49,789 nt of DNA from an uncultured Oscillospiraceae bacterium. GTDB lineage: Bacteria > Bacillota > Clostridia > Oscillospirales > Ruminococcaceae. The stretch is from NCBI GenBank assembly GCA_958448395.1, contig CAUDDP010000009.1:1-49789 (forward strand), read 5' to 3'. Positions 18,715 through 27,034 of this stretch are shown here, piece by piece. The stretch's first letter is position 1, and the number at the start of each line of letters is the position of its first letter. The notes under the pieces are model-generated. The model was not told the DNA's origin, searched no databases, and was given only the letters and a program-made list of their open reading frames with translations. The translations under genes and the position numbers were made by a program.

Positions 18715-19190
18715 ATCGAAAACAAATAGGAATGATGTTGGTTGGTGTGAGTCTGCTTTGTTTTTGTAGTGTTGGCTGTGGCAATGCAAAGGATGGTATT
18801 CTTTCTATCTATGAGAAAACCATTTCCAGTTTAGGTGATTTTCAGCGGACAGACAGTTTTCTGCTGCGTGGCACACGGGAAGATGGTGAAGATGCCTATA
18901 CCGGTACTTATAGGGCAACCTGTAGGAAAACAAGGGCAAAAGATGTGGTATTTGGTGGCTGTTCGACTGCTTCCAGAGAGCTGTATATTACTGGAACAAT
19001 TGGTGCACAAGAAGGCGTTATTGAGATTTATGCATTAAACGGTACGGATGGAAAACAATATTTTACCCCGAATATGGACGGTACTTTTTCCGGAACAATT
19101 CGCAGCAATGGCGGCGACTGTTATCTTGTAGTAGATTATGCTGACTTTACGGGTACCGTGACGTTGCAAAGTAGTTATACAGAACAATAA
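18711..19190 (+). CDS. Putative lipoprotein of the Bce-like operon
   Basis: Protein of 159 residues with a type II signal peptide: basic start MNRKQ, hydrophobic stretch, lipobox ending at C23 (CSVGC). The ATG at 18711 has GGAGG 8 bases upstream and overlaps the stop of the 51-residue gene. The mature part is Gly/Thr-rich with likely beta strands (TGTYRATCRKT, GTFSGTIRSN, DFTGTVTLQSS) and no recognised domain. Exported lipoproteins beside antimicrobial-peptide transporters can act as ligand traps or sensors, but that is inference here. Confidence 0.8.
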   Translation: MNRKQIGMMLVGVSLLCFCSVGCGNAKDGILSIYEKTISSLGDFQRTDSFLLRGTREDGEDAYTGTYRATCRKTRAKDVVFGGCSTASRELYITGTIGAQEGVIEIYALNGTDGKQYFTPNMDGTFSGTIRSNGGDCYLVVDYADFTGTVTLQSSYTEQ

Positions 19191-19217
19191 AAGTACAACT
19201 GAGAGGAGCAGTTACCA

Positions 19218-19943
19218 ATGAAACAGGGAAAGCGGTTTATTTGGAAGGGCGTTCGTTATTTTTTTACATTGTTGTTTCTGCTCCTTTTGGTTTGCGGTAT
19301 CTGGTATGGTGTAAAAGGTTATAAAATGTATCAGAACGCAGTAACAGAGACACCCATTATAGAACAGACAGCAGCGATTAAGCAACAGGAACATTATGTT
19401 AGTTATGAGGAATTGCCGCAGATTTATATTGATGCTGTGATTTCTGTAGAAGACCATCGGTTTTTTTCCCATTCCGGTGTAGATGGGATTGCCATTGCAA
19501 GAGCATTATGGAATGATTTGCGAACCTTTTCGTTTGCAGAGGGCGGCAGTACCATTACACAGCAGCTTGCTAAGAACCAATATTTTACGCAGGAAAAGGA
19601 ACTGGAGAGAAAGGTTGCAGAAATCTTGACTGCAAAGGAATGGGAGAAAACGTGTGAGAAAGAAGAGATTTTTGCTCTATATGTAAATACCATTTATTTT
19701 GGCAGCGGATATTATGGGATTTACGAAGCTGCACAGGGTTATTTTCATACAACACCGGAAGCACTTACAGATTATGAGGCAGTTATGCTTGCTGGCTTGC
19801 CGAATGCCCCCACCGCATATGCATTGGATGCACATGCGAATTTGGCGAAGCAGCGAATGCAGCAGGTGTTGGAGTGTATGGTTTCTAACGAGAAATTGAC
19901 ACAGCAGGAGGCAGATGAAATTTTGGCTGTAGGGACGGTATAA
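19218..19943 (+). CDS. Monofunctional peptidoglycan glycosyltransferase (GT51)
   Basis: GT51 transglycosylase of 241 residues, polymerising lipid II into glycan strands at the outer membrane face. One N-terminal helix (about 12-33) is followed by the GT51 motifs: EDHRFFSHSG with catalytic E78, EGGSTITQQLAKN, ERKVAEILTAKEWEK and the KEEIFALYVNTIYFGSG/GIYEAAQGYF block. There is no transpeptidase domain, so it is MtgA/SgtB-like and not a class A PBP. It is 27 bases after the lipoprotein gene with GAGAGGAG before the ATG. Its position in a Bce-like operon suggests induction under lipid II stress. Confidence 0.9.
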   Translation: MKQGKRFIWKGVRYFFTLLFLLLLVCGIWYGVKGYKMYQNAVTETPIIEQTAAIKQQEHYVSYEELPQIYIDAVISVEDHRFFSHSGVDGIAIARALWNDLRTFSFAEGGSTITQQLAKNQYFTQEKELERKVAEILTAKEWEKTCEKEEIFALYVNTIYFGSGYYGIYEAAQGYFHTTPEALTDYEAVMLAGLPNAPTAYALDAHANLAKQRMQQVLECMVSNEKLTQQEADEILAVGTV

Positions 19944-20050
19944 GAGTTTTTGTATAATATGTATTTATCTATTATATTCAATAACATAGCATTTTCCAGT
20001 GTGTAACAGCCAATATCTCCACAGAAGACACTTTTGTTCACATTTTTCAC

Positions 20051-20116
20051 TTGACTTTTCCGTATCAATTTGCTAAACTATAATGTATTAGATTAAACTA
20101 ATACATTATAGTTTTT
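20051..20116 (+). promoter_or_regulatory. Promoter overlapping a perfect 17-bp inverted repeat upstream of apbE
   Basis: TTGACT with TAAACT 17 bp on (extended TG motif). The -10 region overlaps the left arm of a perfect 17-bp stem, AAACTATAATGTATTAG (20075-20091) with its complement at 20098-20114, loop ATTAAA, followed by TTCTTTG. It may be the terminator of the preceding operon, the 5' hairpin of the apbE mRNA, or an operator. Confidence 0.5.
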
Positions 20117-20164
20117 CTTTGATTTGTTAAATATGATTTTGTAAAAAGGAAAGGAGGGGATTTT

Positions 20165-21262
20165 GTGTTGCGAAAGTGGACTTTTGTTGTTTGTCTTTGT
20201 GTCAGTATGCTATGCTGCGGATGTTTTGAGCAAAGAGGAAAGGGATCTGATTCTATAGATAGTGATGCAAGTGCATCTACAAGTGCGTATATTACAGATC
20301 TTACTGCAAAATCGACAAGGGATATTTTTGCAATGGATACCTATATCAGTTTGACAGCTTACGGTGAAAATGCAGAAATTGGGTTGGCAGCAGCAGAAAC
20401 CCGTATTCAGGATTTGGATGAACGCCTTTCCACTGGAAAGGCATCCAGTGAAATTGCACAGCTCAATACAAATGGTTCTGGTACACTTTCCGAAGATACC
20501 TGTGCAATTTTACAGGAGGCTTTGATTTTGCAGGAAGAGACAGACGGTGCCTTTAATCCGTTGATGTATCCGATTATGCAAGCATGGGGATTTCCAACGC
20601 ATGCATATCGGATTCCAGAGGAAGCAGAGATTCAAAAACTTCTCCTGCTGACTAATCCGGCAGATATACAATTTTCAGAAAAAAACAGAACAGTTTCTTT
20701 CCTTGTCTCAGGGATGAAGTTGGATTTGGGCGGTATTGCAAAAGGTTATACTTCCGATGCTGTCATGGACTGCTTTCGTTCCAACGGTGTGACTAGTGGT
20801 ATGGTGAGTTTAGGCGGCAACGTGCAGACAATTGGTGCAAAACCAGATGGCAGCCTTTGGAGAGTTGCCATTCAGAATCCAGAGAAGGAAAAGGATTTCT
20901 TGGGCGTTTTGGAGACAAAGGACTGTGCCATCATTACCTCTGGCGGATATGAGCGGCATTTTGAGGAGGAGGGTGTACGATACCATCATATTATGGATCC
21001 GGCAACTGGCAGACCGGCAGAAAGTGATCTTACCTCTGTGACGATTGTCAGCCCAGATGGTATGTTGGCAGATGGACTTTCTACCGCTTTGTTTGTAATG
21101 GGATTGGAAAAAGCAACTGCCTATTGGCAGGCACATGCAGAACAATTTGATGCAATATTTTATACAACCGATGAAACGCTATATGTGACAGAAAATCTTC
21201 AAGATGTTTTTTCTACCAATTATCCATGTGAAATGATACAGAGGATAGGACAGCAGACTTGA
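20165..21262 (+). CDS. apbE: FAD:protein FMN transferase (ApbE), lipoprotein
   Basis: ApbE attaches FMN from FAD to Thr/Ser of extracytoplasmic proteins. A lipoprotein signal ends at C20 (MLCCGC), so it is anchored outside the membrane. Family motifs: FAMDTYISLTAYG, LDLGGIAKGYTSDAVMD, VSLGGNVQTIG, ITSGGYERHF, HHIMDPATGRPAESD and the Mg-site ADGLSTALFVMG. Start is GTG behind AAAGGAGGGG, 365 residues. The flavinylated target is not in the window. Its neighbours are the NusG-domain-II protein and Gx transporter that accompany ApbE in flavin-based electron transfer loci. Confidence 0.93.
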   Translation: MLRKWTFVVCLCVSMLCCGCFEQRGKGSDSIDSDASASTSAYITDLTAKSTRDIFAMDTYISLTAYGENAEIGLAAAETRIQDLDERLSTGKASSEIAQLNTNGSGTLSEDTCAILQEALILQEETDGAFNPLMYPIMQAWGFPTHAYRIPEEAEIQKLLLLTNPADIQFSEKNRTVSFLVSGMKLDLGGIAKGYTSDAVMDCFRSNGVTSGMVSLGGNVQTIGAKPDGSLWRVAIQNPEKEKDFLGVLETKDCAIITSGGYERHFEEEGVRYHHIMDPATGRPAESDLTSVTIVSPDGMLADGLSTALFVMGLEKATAYWQAHAEQFDAIFYTTDETLYVTENLQDVFSTNYPCEMIQRIGQQT

Positions 21263-21385
21263 CTTTTTGTTTCTATCGTGCTATACTGCATAAAGATTCA
21301 GACGGAGGCATTCGTATCGTTGCAAATGGTTAGCAACTGCAAATAGAATGTAACGAGTTTAATTTGCAGGATGGAAGGGAAGCAC
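21259..21385 (+). promoter_or_regulatory. Promoter and structured leader of the NusG-II/Gx genes
   Basis: TTGACT (overlapping the apbE stop), 17 bp, TATACT at 21282-21287. The leader of about 90 bases has two copies of TGCAAAT (21321 and 21338) and one ATTTGCA (21362) just before the ribosome site, so two hairpins compete; GTTGC/GCAAC and TCGTTGCA/TGTAACGA can also pair. This resembles a translational switch, but no known riboswitch class was recognised. Confidence 0.5.
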
Positions 21386-21775
21386 ATGAAACAGAGGGCA
21401 ATGATCATTGGTATTTTTCTTTGTTTGATGTTAGTGGGGATCGGTGGCAGTTACTTTGTCATGCATCGGCAGGTAACGCATCGTACTGTTATCATTACAC
21501 AGGATGGGAATACCTTATATCGTATTGCAATGGATGATATAAAAGAACCATATACTATTGATGTTACAGGAAAAGATGGTGCGTGGAATCGGATTTTAAT
21601 TTCCAAGGAATCCGTACAGATGGAATCTGCCAGCTGTCCAGACAGACTTTGTGTACATCAGGGTGCGATTTCAGATGGCATTTTACCAATTGTTTGTTTA
21701 CCAAATCGAGTGCAAATTCAAATTATAGAGGGCGATGTGGAAGGAACGGAGGAATTGGATGCAAAAGTCGGTTAA
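21386..21775 (+). CDS. NusG domain II (NAP) membrane-anchored protein
   Basis: Protein of 129 residues: one N-terminal helix (about 5-25) and a NusG-domain-II beta fold outside the membrane, with the family motif SCPDRLCVHQGAIS and LPNRVQIQI. The conserved cysteines (CPDRLC) fit a metal or redox role. The ATG at 21386 is preceded by GGAAGGGA; an ATG 15 bases earlier is in frame but lacks a site. It overlaps the Gx transporter gene by 17 bases. From memory, this pair corresponds to the EetA/EetB-type proteins of the Listeria and Lactobacillus electron transfer loci. Confidence 0.8.
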   Translation: MKQRAMIIGIFLCLMLVGIGGSYFVMHRQVTHRTVIITQDGNTLYRIAMDDIKEPYTIDVTGKDGAWNRILISKESVQMESASCPDRLCVHQGAISDGILPIVCLPNRVQIQIIEGDVEGTEELDAKVG

Positions 21776-22310
21776 GCATCTGGTAACATTGGCGATGTTC
21801 ACAACAATGTCACTGGTTATTTTCGTATTAGAAGCACAAATTCCAATACCAATACCAATTCCGGGCATAAAGCTTGGACTATCAAATATTATTACGTTAT
21901 TTGTATTGCAAAAGTATCGAATGAGAGATGCACTGGTAGTTTTGATGATGCGAATCTTTTTGGGTTCGCTGTTTGCTGGAACATTGGTTAGTTGTTTTTA
22001 TTCTTTAAGTGGTGGCTTGCTTTGCCTTGCAGGAATGGCACTGTTTTGTCATTTTCTGCATCGGAAACACCTTTGGTTTATCAGTGTTTGTGGTGCAATT
22101 CTACATAACATTGGGCAGATTCTTGCTGCTATGTTGGTCATGCAGACAACACAGGTGATATGGTATTTACCGTTTTTGCTGTTGAGTGGATGTGTGACCG
22201 GCTTATTTACTGGACTTGCTGCAACATTTTTTGTACAGCATTGGAAACAAACAGCAGAAAAGAAGCAGCAGATTTCTCAGAAAGAAGAGTCTGTTCTGTT
22301 TCATCGTTGA
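21759..22310 (+). CDS. Gx transporter family / heptaprenyl diphosphate synthase component I-like
   Basis: Membrane protein of 183 residues with about five helices, resembling the S components of ECF transporters. The Pro/Ile-rich loop (IPIPIPIPGIKLGLSNI) after the first helix and the MRDALVVLMMRIFLGSLFAGT segment are typical. Automated names often call it heptaprenyl diphosphate synthase component I, but there is no prenyltransferase partner here. GGAGG lies 6 bases before the ATG at 21759, inside the preceding gene. The apbE-NusG-II-Gx order recurs in flavin-linked electron transfer loci. The C-terminal tail is polar and Lys/Gln-rich. Confidence 0.8.
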   Translation: MQKSVKHLVTLAMFTTMSLVIFVLEAQIPIPIPIPGIKLGLSNIITLFVLQKYRMRDALVVLMMRIFLGSLFAGTLVSCFYSLSGGLLCLAGMALFCHFLHRKHLWFISVCGAILHNIGQILAAMLVMQTTQVIWYLPFLLLSGCVTGLFTGLAATFFVQHWKQTAEKKQQISQKEESVLFHR

Positions 22311-22375
22311 TAACTATGGCATTGTTGATAAATATACAGAAGAAAATAGTTATTGCGATTTCAAAAATGGAAAAA

Positions 22376-22425
22376 GCCGTTCTTGGTTCAAAAGGAAAAG
22401 AACCAAGAACGGCATGAATTTTTAT
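22376..22425. terminator. Bidirectional terminator between convergent genes
   Basis: Perfect 14-bp stem GCCGTTCTTGGTTC with its complement (22376-22389, 22400-22413), an A-run on the left and T-rich sequence on the right. It serves the Gx gene (+) and the ABC exporter (-). Confidence 0.85.
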
Positions 22426-22467
22426 TTTTAAATAATATTACAATATAAATCACAGTGCTTTTTATTT

Positions 22468-24225
22468 TCATTCTGTTGCTTGTACGAATTGGCTTTGATA
22501 TAATTTTGCATAGAATCCGTTCTTTTTCAGTAGGCTTTCATGGTTGCCCTGTTCAATGATATGCCCATCCCGCATAACCAGAATGACATCTGCCTCTTGA
22601 ATGGTGGAGAGACGGTGTGCGACAATAAAACTGGTGCGACCCTGCATCATTGTGGCAAAGGCGGATTGAATTTTTACTTCTGTTCGGGTATCAATGGAAG
22701 AAGTGGCTTCATCTAAAATCAGCATAGGCGGCAGACACAGCATCACTCTTGCAATACAGAGCAGCTGTTTTTGTCCCTGTGAGAGGTTGCCATCGTCTTG
22801 TATAACAGTATCATACCCCTGTGGCAGCTGTTGAATAAAAGTATGTGCATGAGCTGCTTTGGCTGCCAGAATCATTTCTTCTTCTGTTGCCTCTGGTTTA
22901 CCCATGCAGAGATTTTCTCGGATGGTGCCGTTTTTCAGCCATGTCTCCTGTAGAACCATTCCAAAATTTTTTCTCAGACTGTGCCGTGTCATATGCTGAA
23001 TATTCACGCCATCAATTAGAATTGCACCGTCATTGACGTCATAGAAACGCATCAGCAAGTTAATCAATGTTGTTTTTCCGCAGCCGGTTGGGCCAACAAT
23101 GGCGATTCTCTGACCGGATTTTGCCTGTAGCTGTAAGTTTTCAATGAGTGGCTTTTCTGGTACATAGGAGAAATCGACAGTTTGCAGTGTTACATTCCCT
23201 TTGACCTGCTCTATTGTAATAGCATTTGGTGCATCTGGGATCTCTTCCGGTTCATCCAGCAATTGAAACAATCGGTTTGCACAGGCAATGGCATTTTGTA
23301 ATTCTGTCAGCACACCAGTAATTTCGTTAAATGGTTTGGTATATTGGTTTGTATAGTTCAGGAAGCAGGAAAGTCCGCCGATGGTAATGCTGCCGTTTAG
23401 TACAGAAAATGCTCCAATCAGTCCAACCGCTGCATAGACAACCGCATAAATAAATCTTGTACCGGGGTTGATGAGGGAAGAGAAGAAAGAAGCCCGCAGA
23501 GAGGCTTTTTGCAGCTTCTCGTTGTTTTCTTGGAATTGTTTCAAGGTCTCTTCTTCGTGGTGAAATGCTTGAATTACTTTCTGATTGCCGATTGCTTCGT
23601 TCACCATAGCAGTTTGTTCTGCACGAGCTTCCGACTGCTGTCGAAACATTTTATAAATTCGACCAGATAAACTCTTTGCGAACAGGATGGAAAGCGGTGT
23701 CATCACAATGACCACCAGACTGATTTTCCAGTTGAGCAGCAGCATGAAGAGCAGTGTGCCAATTAACGTAAACACGCCAGTGAACAGCTGCGTAAAGCCC
23801 ATGAGCAAGCCGTCTGCGAATTGGTCTACGTCTGTGATAACACGGCTGACAGTTTCTCCTGTTGGATGTTGGTCAAGATAGGAGAGTGGCAGCCGTTGGA
23901 TTTTCTGAAAGGCAGCGGTTCGAAAATCTCTTACGACCTGATAGGTGATTTTGTTATGCATGGTCTGCATCATCCATTGTAAAAGGGCTGTCAGCAGTGC
24001 CAGAATGCCAATTTTCCAGAGCAGACGGACAATAATTGAAAAGGAAATGCCGCCTTTCTCTGCCATTGCATCAATGGCATCTCCGATCAGAATGGGAATA
24101 TATAATGTGAAGGCAACTGTAAATGCAGCCAATATCATAGAGGCGATCATCCAGCCACGATAGGGGCGAATCATCTGCCAGATTCGGTTCCAGTTCTGCG
24201 GTTCTTTTTTGTGCGATTCAGGCAT
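22468..24225 (-). CDS. Heterodimeric ABC exporter, subunit with canonical ATP site
   Basis: Half-transporter of 585 residues: six-helix exporter domain, then an ATPase domain. Walker A is GPTGCGKTT, Walker B LILDEATSSID with the catalytic Glu present, and H-loop VAHRLST. The signature is LSQGQKQ instead of LSGGQ, so the asymmetric pairing expected of a heterodimer is clear. AAAGGAGG precedes the ATG at 24225, inside the 3' end of the upstream partner gene, 4 bases away. LmrCD/BmrCD-like pairs export drugs or lipids; the substrate here is unknown. Confidence 0.92.
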   Translation of the reverse strand: MPESHKKEPQNWNRIWQMIRPYRGWMIASMILAAFTVAFTLYIPILIGDAIDAMAEKGGISFSIIVRLLWKIGILALLTALLQWMMQTMHNKITYQVVRDFRTAAFQKIQRLPLSYLDQHPTGETVSRVITDVDQFADGLLMGFTQLFTGVFTLIGTLLFMLLLNWKISLVVIVMTPLSILFAKSLSGRIYKMFRQQSEARAEQTAMVNEAIGNQKVIQAFHHEEETLKQFQENNEKLQKASLRASFFSSLINPGTRFIYAVVYAAVGLIGAFSVLNGSITIGGLSCFLNYTNQYTKPFNEITGVLTELQNAIACANRLFQLLDEPEEIPDAPNAITIEQVKGNVTLQTVDFSYVPEKPLIENLQLQAKSGQRIAIVGPTGCGKTTLINLLMRFYDVNDGAILIDGVNIQHMTRHSLRKNFGMVLQETWLKNGTIRENLCMGKPEATEEEMILAAKAAHAHTFIQQLPQGYDTVIQDDGNLSQGQKQLLCIARVMLCLPPMLILDEATSSIDTRTEVKIQSAFATMMQGRTSFIVAHRLSTIQEADVILVMRDGHIIEQGNHESLLKKNGFYAKLYQSQFVQATE

Positions 24226-24229
24226 TTGT

Positions 24230-25957
24230 CTACACCTCCTTTGGAAATTGCGAATAATAGATTTCTTGGTATACTGCACATTCTTGCAGCAGTGCTTGAT
24301 GGGTTCCATTTCCAACGAGTTTTCCGCCATCCAGTACCAAAATTCGGTCTGCATTTAAAAGGGAAGCCGTCCGTTGTGATACAAGGAACGTTGTGGGACG
24401 GTTCGGCATATTTTGCAGGGCGTTCCGCAGGGCAGCATCTGTTGCATAGTCCAGTGCAGAAGCACTATCATCTAAAATCAAAATCCGTGGCTGCCGTACC
24501 AATGCTCTTGCGATTGTTAGCCGTTGCCGCTGCCCACCAGAGAGGTTGCCAGCATTTTCTGTAATGCGTTCCTCCAGTTTATTGGCTTTCTGTTCGACAA
24601 TTTCCTTTGCCTGTGCAATCTCCAGTGCCTGATAGAGTTCTGCGTCAGTGGCATCCTGCTTGCCCCACTGGAGATTTTCCCGAATCGTTCCTTGAAATAG
24701 AACTGCCTTTTGTGGTACGACACCGATTTGTGCCCGAAGGGAGGCATCTGTATATTGCCGGACATCAACGCCGTCAATGGAGACAGTTCCACTGGTTGCT
24801 GGATAGAAGCCGGGAATCAGGTTGACCAATGTGGTTTTCCCAGAGCCAGTACCGCCGATGATACCAATGGTTTCGCCGGGCTTTGCTGTAAAGCTGATGT
24901 CGTGCAGGGCATCGGCACTTGCCTGTGGATAACGACAGGAGACATGGTCAAACTGTACGGTTGCACTGCTGCCAGTAGCAGGTTTGCAGTCCTGCTTTTG
25001 AGTTTCGTCTGGTTCTTCTCCAAAAGAGAGCATGTCCTGAATCCGGTTGCCACTGGCAATGGATTTGGTCAGAGTAATAATTAAATTTGCAAGTTTAATC
25101 AGTTCCACCAGAATCTGTGACATATAGTTATAGAGTGCAATGATGGCACCCTGTGTCAACACACCAGCCTCCACCTGTAATGCACCTGTCCAAATTAAAA
25201 AGATAATGGCAAGGTTCAGCAGAATATAGGTTGCTGGATTCATGAGGGCAGAAATTCGTCCGACCCGTTTTTGCATAACAGAAAGGGCAGCACTTTCCGT
25301 GGCAAAGGCATGGATTTCCTCTTCTTCCTTGCAGAAAGCACGCAATACCCGAACGCCAAGCAGATTTTCTCTGGTTCTGCCGAGAATACTGTCCAATTTT
25401 TTTTGTACTGCCTGATAGAGTGGAATGCTGCCAAACATAATGGCAAATACCACAATGGTCAACAGGGGAATGACTGCTGCAAAAATCAAGGCACATTTTA
25501 CATCGACGGTAAATGCCATGATCATGGCACCAATGACCACAAATGGGGAACGCAGCATCAGTCGAAGTGCCAGATTGACACCACTTTGCACTTGGTTCAC
25601 ATCACTGGTGATACGGGTAATCATCGTATTGGTTCCCATTTGGTCAAGTTCTGCATAGGAACGTTTTTGAATATGCTGCATCATGGCATAGCGGATATTG
25701 GCACCGAATCCGGCAGATGCTTTTGCAGCGAAGTACTGTGCAGTCGTGGCACTGACCAGACCAATCGCACCCAATGTAATCATGAGTGCAGCAGAACGCA
25801 GCAGCTCGCCTTTATGATTGCCACCAATGCCATTGTCAATCATAGCAGCAACAACCAATGGTACGAGCAGTTCAAAAATGACTTCTAATAACTTGAATAG
25901 CGGTGCACAGATCGCTTCCTTCCGGTATGGCTTCAAAAATCGTAGTAACTTCCACAC
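24230..25957 (-). CDS. Heterodimeric ABC exporter, subunit with degenerate ATP site
   Basis: Half-transporter of 575 residues, partner of the next gene. Six helices are followed by an ATPase domain with Walker A GGTGSGKTT and signature LSGGQRQR. Walker B ends LDDSAS, with Asp in place of the catalytic Glu, and the H-loop reads VSQRTAS, with Gln for His. Both changes mark the non-hydrolysing site of asymmetric exporters. The start is GTG at 25957 behind GAGGAGG; no ATG is suitably placed. It is divergent from a LysR regulator that may control it. Confidence 0.92.
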   Translation of the reverse strand: MWKLLRFLKPYRKEAICAPLFKLLEVIFELLVPLVVAAMIDNGIGGNHKGELLRSAALMITLGAIGLVSATTAQYFAAKASAGFGANIRYAMMQHIQKRSYAELDQMGTNTMITRITSDVNQVQSGVNLALRLMLRSPFVVIGAMIMAFTVDVKCALIFAAVIPLLTIVVFAIMFGSIPLYQAVQKKLDSILGRTRENLLGVRVLRAFCKEEEEIHAFATESAALSVMQKRVGRISALMNPATYILLNLAIIFLIWTGALQVEAGVLTQGAIIALYNYMSQILVELIKLANLIITLTKSIASGNRIQDMLSFGEEPDETQKQDCKPATGSSATVQFDHVSCRYPQASADALHDISFTAKPGETIGIIGGTGSGKTTLVNLIPGFYPATSGTVSIDGVDVRQYTDASLRAQIGVVPQKAVLFQGTIRENLQWGKQDATDAELYQALEIAQAKEIVEQKANKLEERITENAGNLSGGQRQRLTIARALVRQPRILILDDSASALDYATDAALRNALQNMPNRPTTFLVSQRTASLLNADRILVLDGGKLVGNGTHQALLQECAVYQEIYYSQFPKEV

Positions 25958-25994
25958 AAAAATACAATCCTCCTCTTGATTTTTTCTGCTTTTT

Positions 25995-26049
25995 ATTATA
26001 TCATAGAAAGTGGAATTCAAAAAATATATATTTCATATGGATTCCATAT
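25995..26049. promoter_or_regulatory. Divergent control region with LysR box and minus-strand extended -10
   Basis: A perfect interrupted palindrome ATATGGATTCCATAT (26035-26049) fits the T-N11-A rule of LysR-family sites. On the minus strand an extended -10 TGATATAAT (25995-26003) faces the exporter genes. The box lies between the two divergent genes, as is usual for a LysR regulator and its target. Confidence 0.55.
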
Positions 26050-26073
26050 CCTTTTGCTATAAGGGGGTTAGAA

Positions 26074-26952
26074 ATGGATTTTCACCAGTTACAGTATTTT
26101 GTTGCAATTGCGGAGAGTGGCAGCATTACGGCTGCTGCTAAAAAATTATTTCTCTCCCAGCCGCCGCTGAGTATGCAGATGAAACGGCTGGAGAAAGAAC
26201 TGGGGTGTGTGTTATTTTTACGAGGGGCAAGAGAAATTCAGCTGACAGAGGCGGGAAAGCTGCTTTATAATCGTGCCAAGTCTTTATTAGAACTTCGGCG
26301 TATCACACAAGAAGAACTTGCTGCTTGTACAGACGGCACAAGCGGCACCATTCGGCTTGGTATGATTTCCTCTGTCGGTTGTTCACTGCTGCCGCAGTGG
26401 CTCACAGCGTTTCATGCAAAGCATCCAGATATTCGGTTTTCTATCTATGAAGCGGATACGTATCAGATTTTGGAGAAGCTGCATCAGGATCGGGTAGAGG
26501 TAGCATTGGTTCGTTCACCATTTTCAGCAGAGGGAATACAGAAAATCCCATTGCGGTCAGAGTCATTGATTGCAGTGGGGCATCCTTCTTTTTTTACCGA
26601 TTCAGAGTCGATATCCTTGCAGCAGCTGGCAGAACGCCCCTTGATTATCTATCGTCGCTGGGAAAATATTTTGAATCAAAAGTTCCGGACACTGGGCATG
26701 ACGCCCACTTATTTTTGTGTGAACGAAGATGCACGTACAACCGTTTATTGGGCAGATGCAGGTTTGGGGATTGGAATCATTCCGCAGTCTGCCTGCTCCC
26801 TGCTTCGCAATTCAGAGACCGTGGTCGTGCCGATTGCGGACACCATGCCAGACACCACTATTTTTATGGTGCGAAGAGAGCAGGCCTATATGACACCGCA
26901 CACATTGTGTTTTTGGGAAGATTTGCAGAAAATTTGCGTAGATTATCTGTAA
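26074..26952 (+). CDS. LysR-family transcriptional regulator (exporter-linked)
   Basis: LysR regulator of 292 residues. The N-terminal winged helix (FHQLQYFVAIAESGSITAAA, LSQPPLSMQMKRLEKELG) is followed by a periplasmic-binding-protein-like effector domain starting near GTIRLGMISSVG. AAGGGGG precedes the ATG at 26074. It is divergent from the ABC exporter genes, with a LysR-type box in the 116-base gap, so it most likely controls them and itself. The effector is unknown. Confidence 0.92.
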   Translation: MDFHQLQYFVAIAESGSITAAAKKLFLSQPPLSMQMKRLEKELGCVLFLRGAREIQLTEAGKLLYNRAKSLLELRRITQEELAACTDGTSGTIRLGMISSVGCSLLPQWLTAFHAKHPDIRFSIYEADTYQILEKLHQDRVEVALVRSPFSAEGIQKIPLRSESLIAVGHPSFFTDSESISLQQLAERPLIIYRRWENILNQKFRTLGMTPTYFCVNEDARTTVYWADAGLGIGIIPQSACSLLRNSETVVVPIADTMPDTTIFMVRREQAYMTPHTLCFWEDLQKICVDYL

Positions 26953-26968
26953 TACGTACTCTTATATT

Positions 26969-27012
26969 AAACAGGCAGAGCCATTTTAAATCGCTCTGCC
27001 TGTTTCTTTTTT
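26969..27012 (+). terminator. Terminator after the LysR gene
   Basis: Perfect 13-bp stem AAACAGGCAGAGC/GCTCTGCCTGTTT, 11-base loop, then CTTTTTT. It also separates the convergent DUF368 gene. Confidence 0.85.
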
Positions 27013-27034
27013 ATGGCATTTTAAAAGGGTACAA

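Noticed and set aside
21735..21758. Upstream start for the Gx transporter
   Set aside because: The ATG at 21759 has GGAGG at the right distance; the upstream ATG has none.
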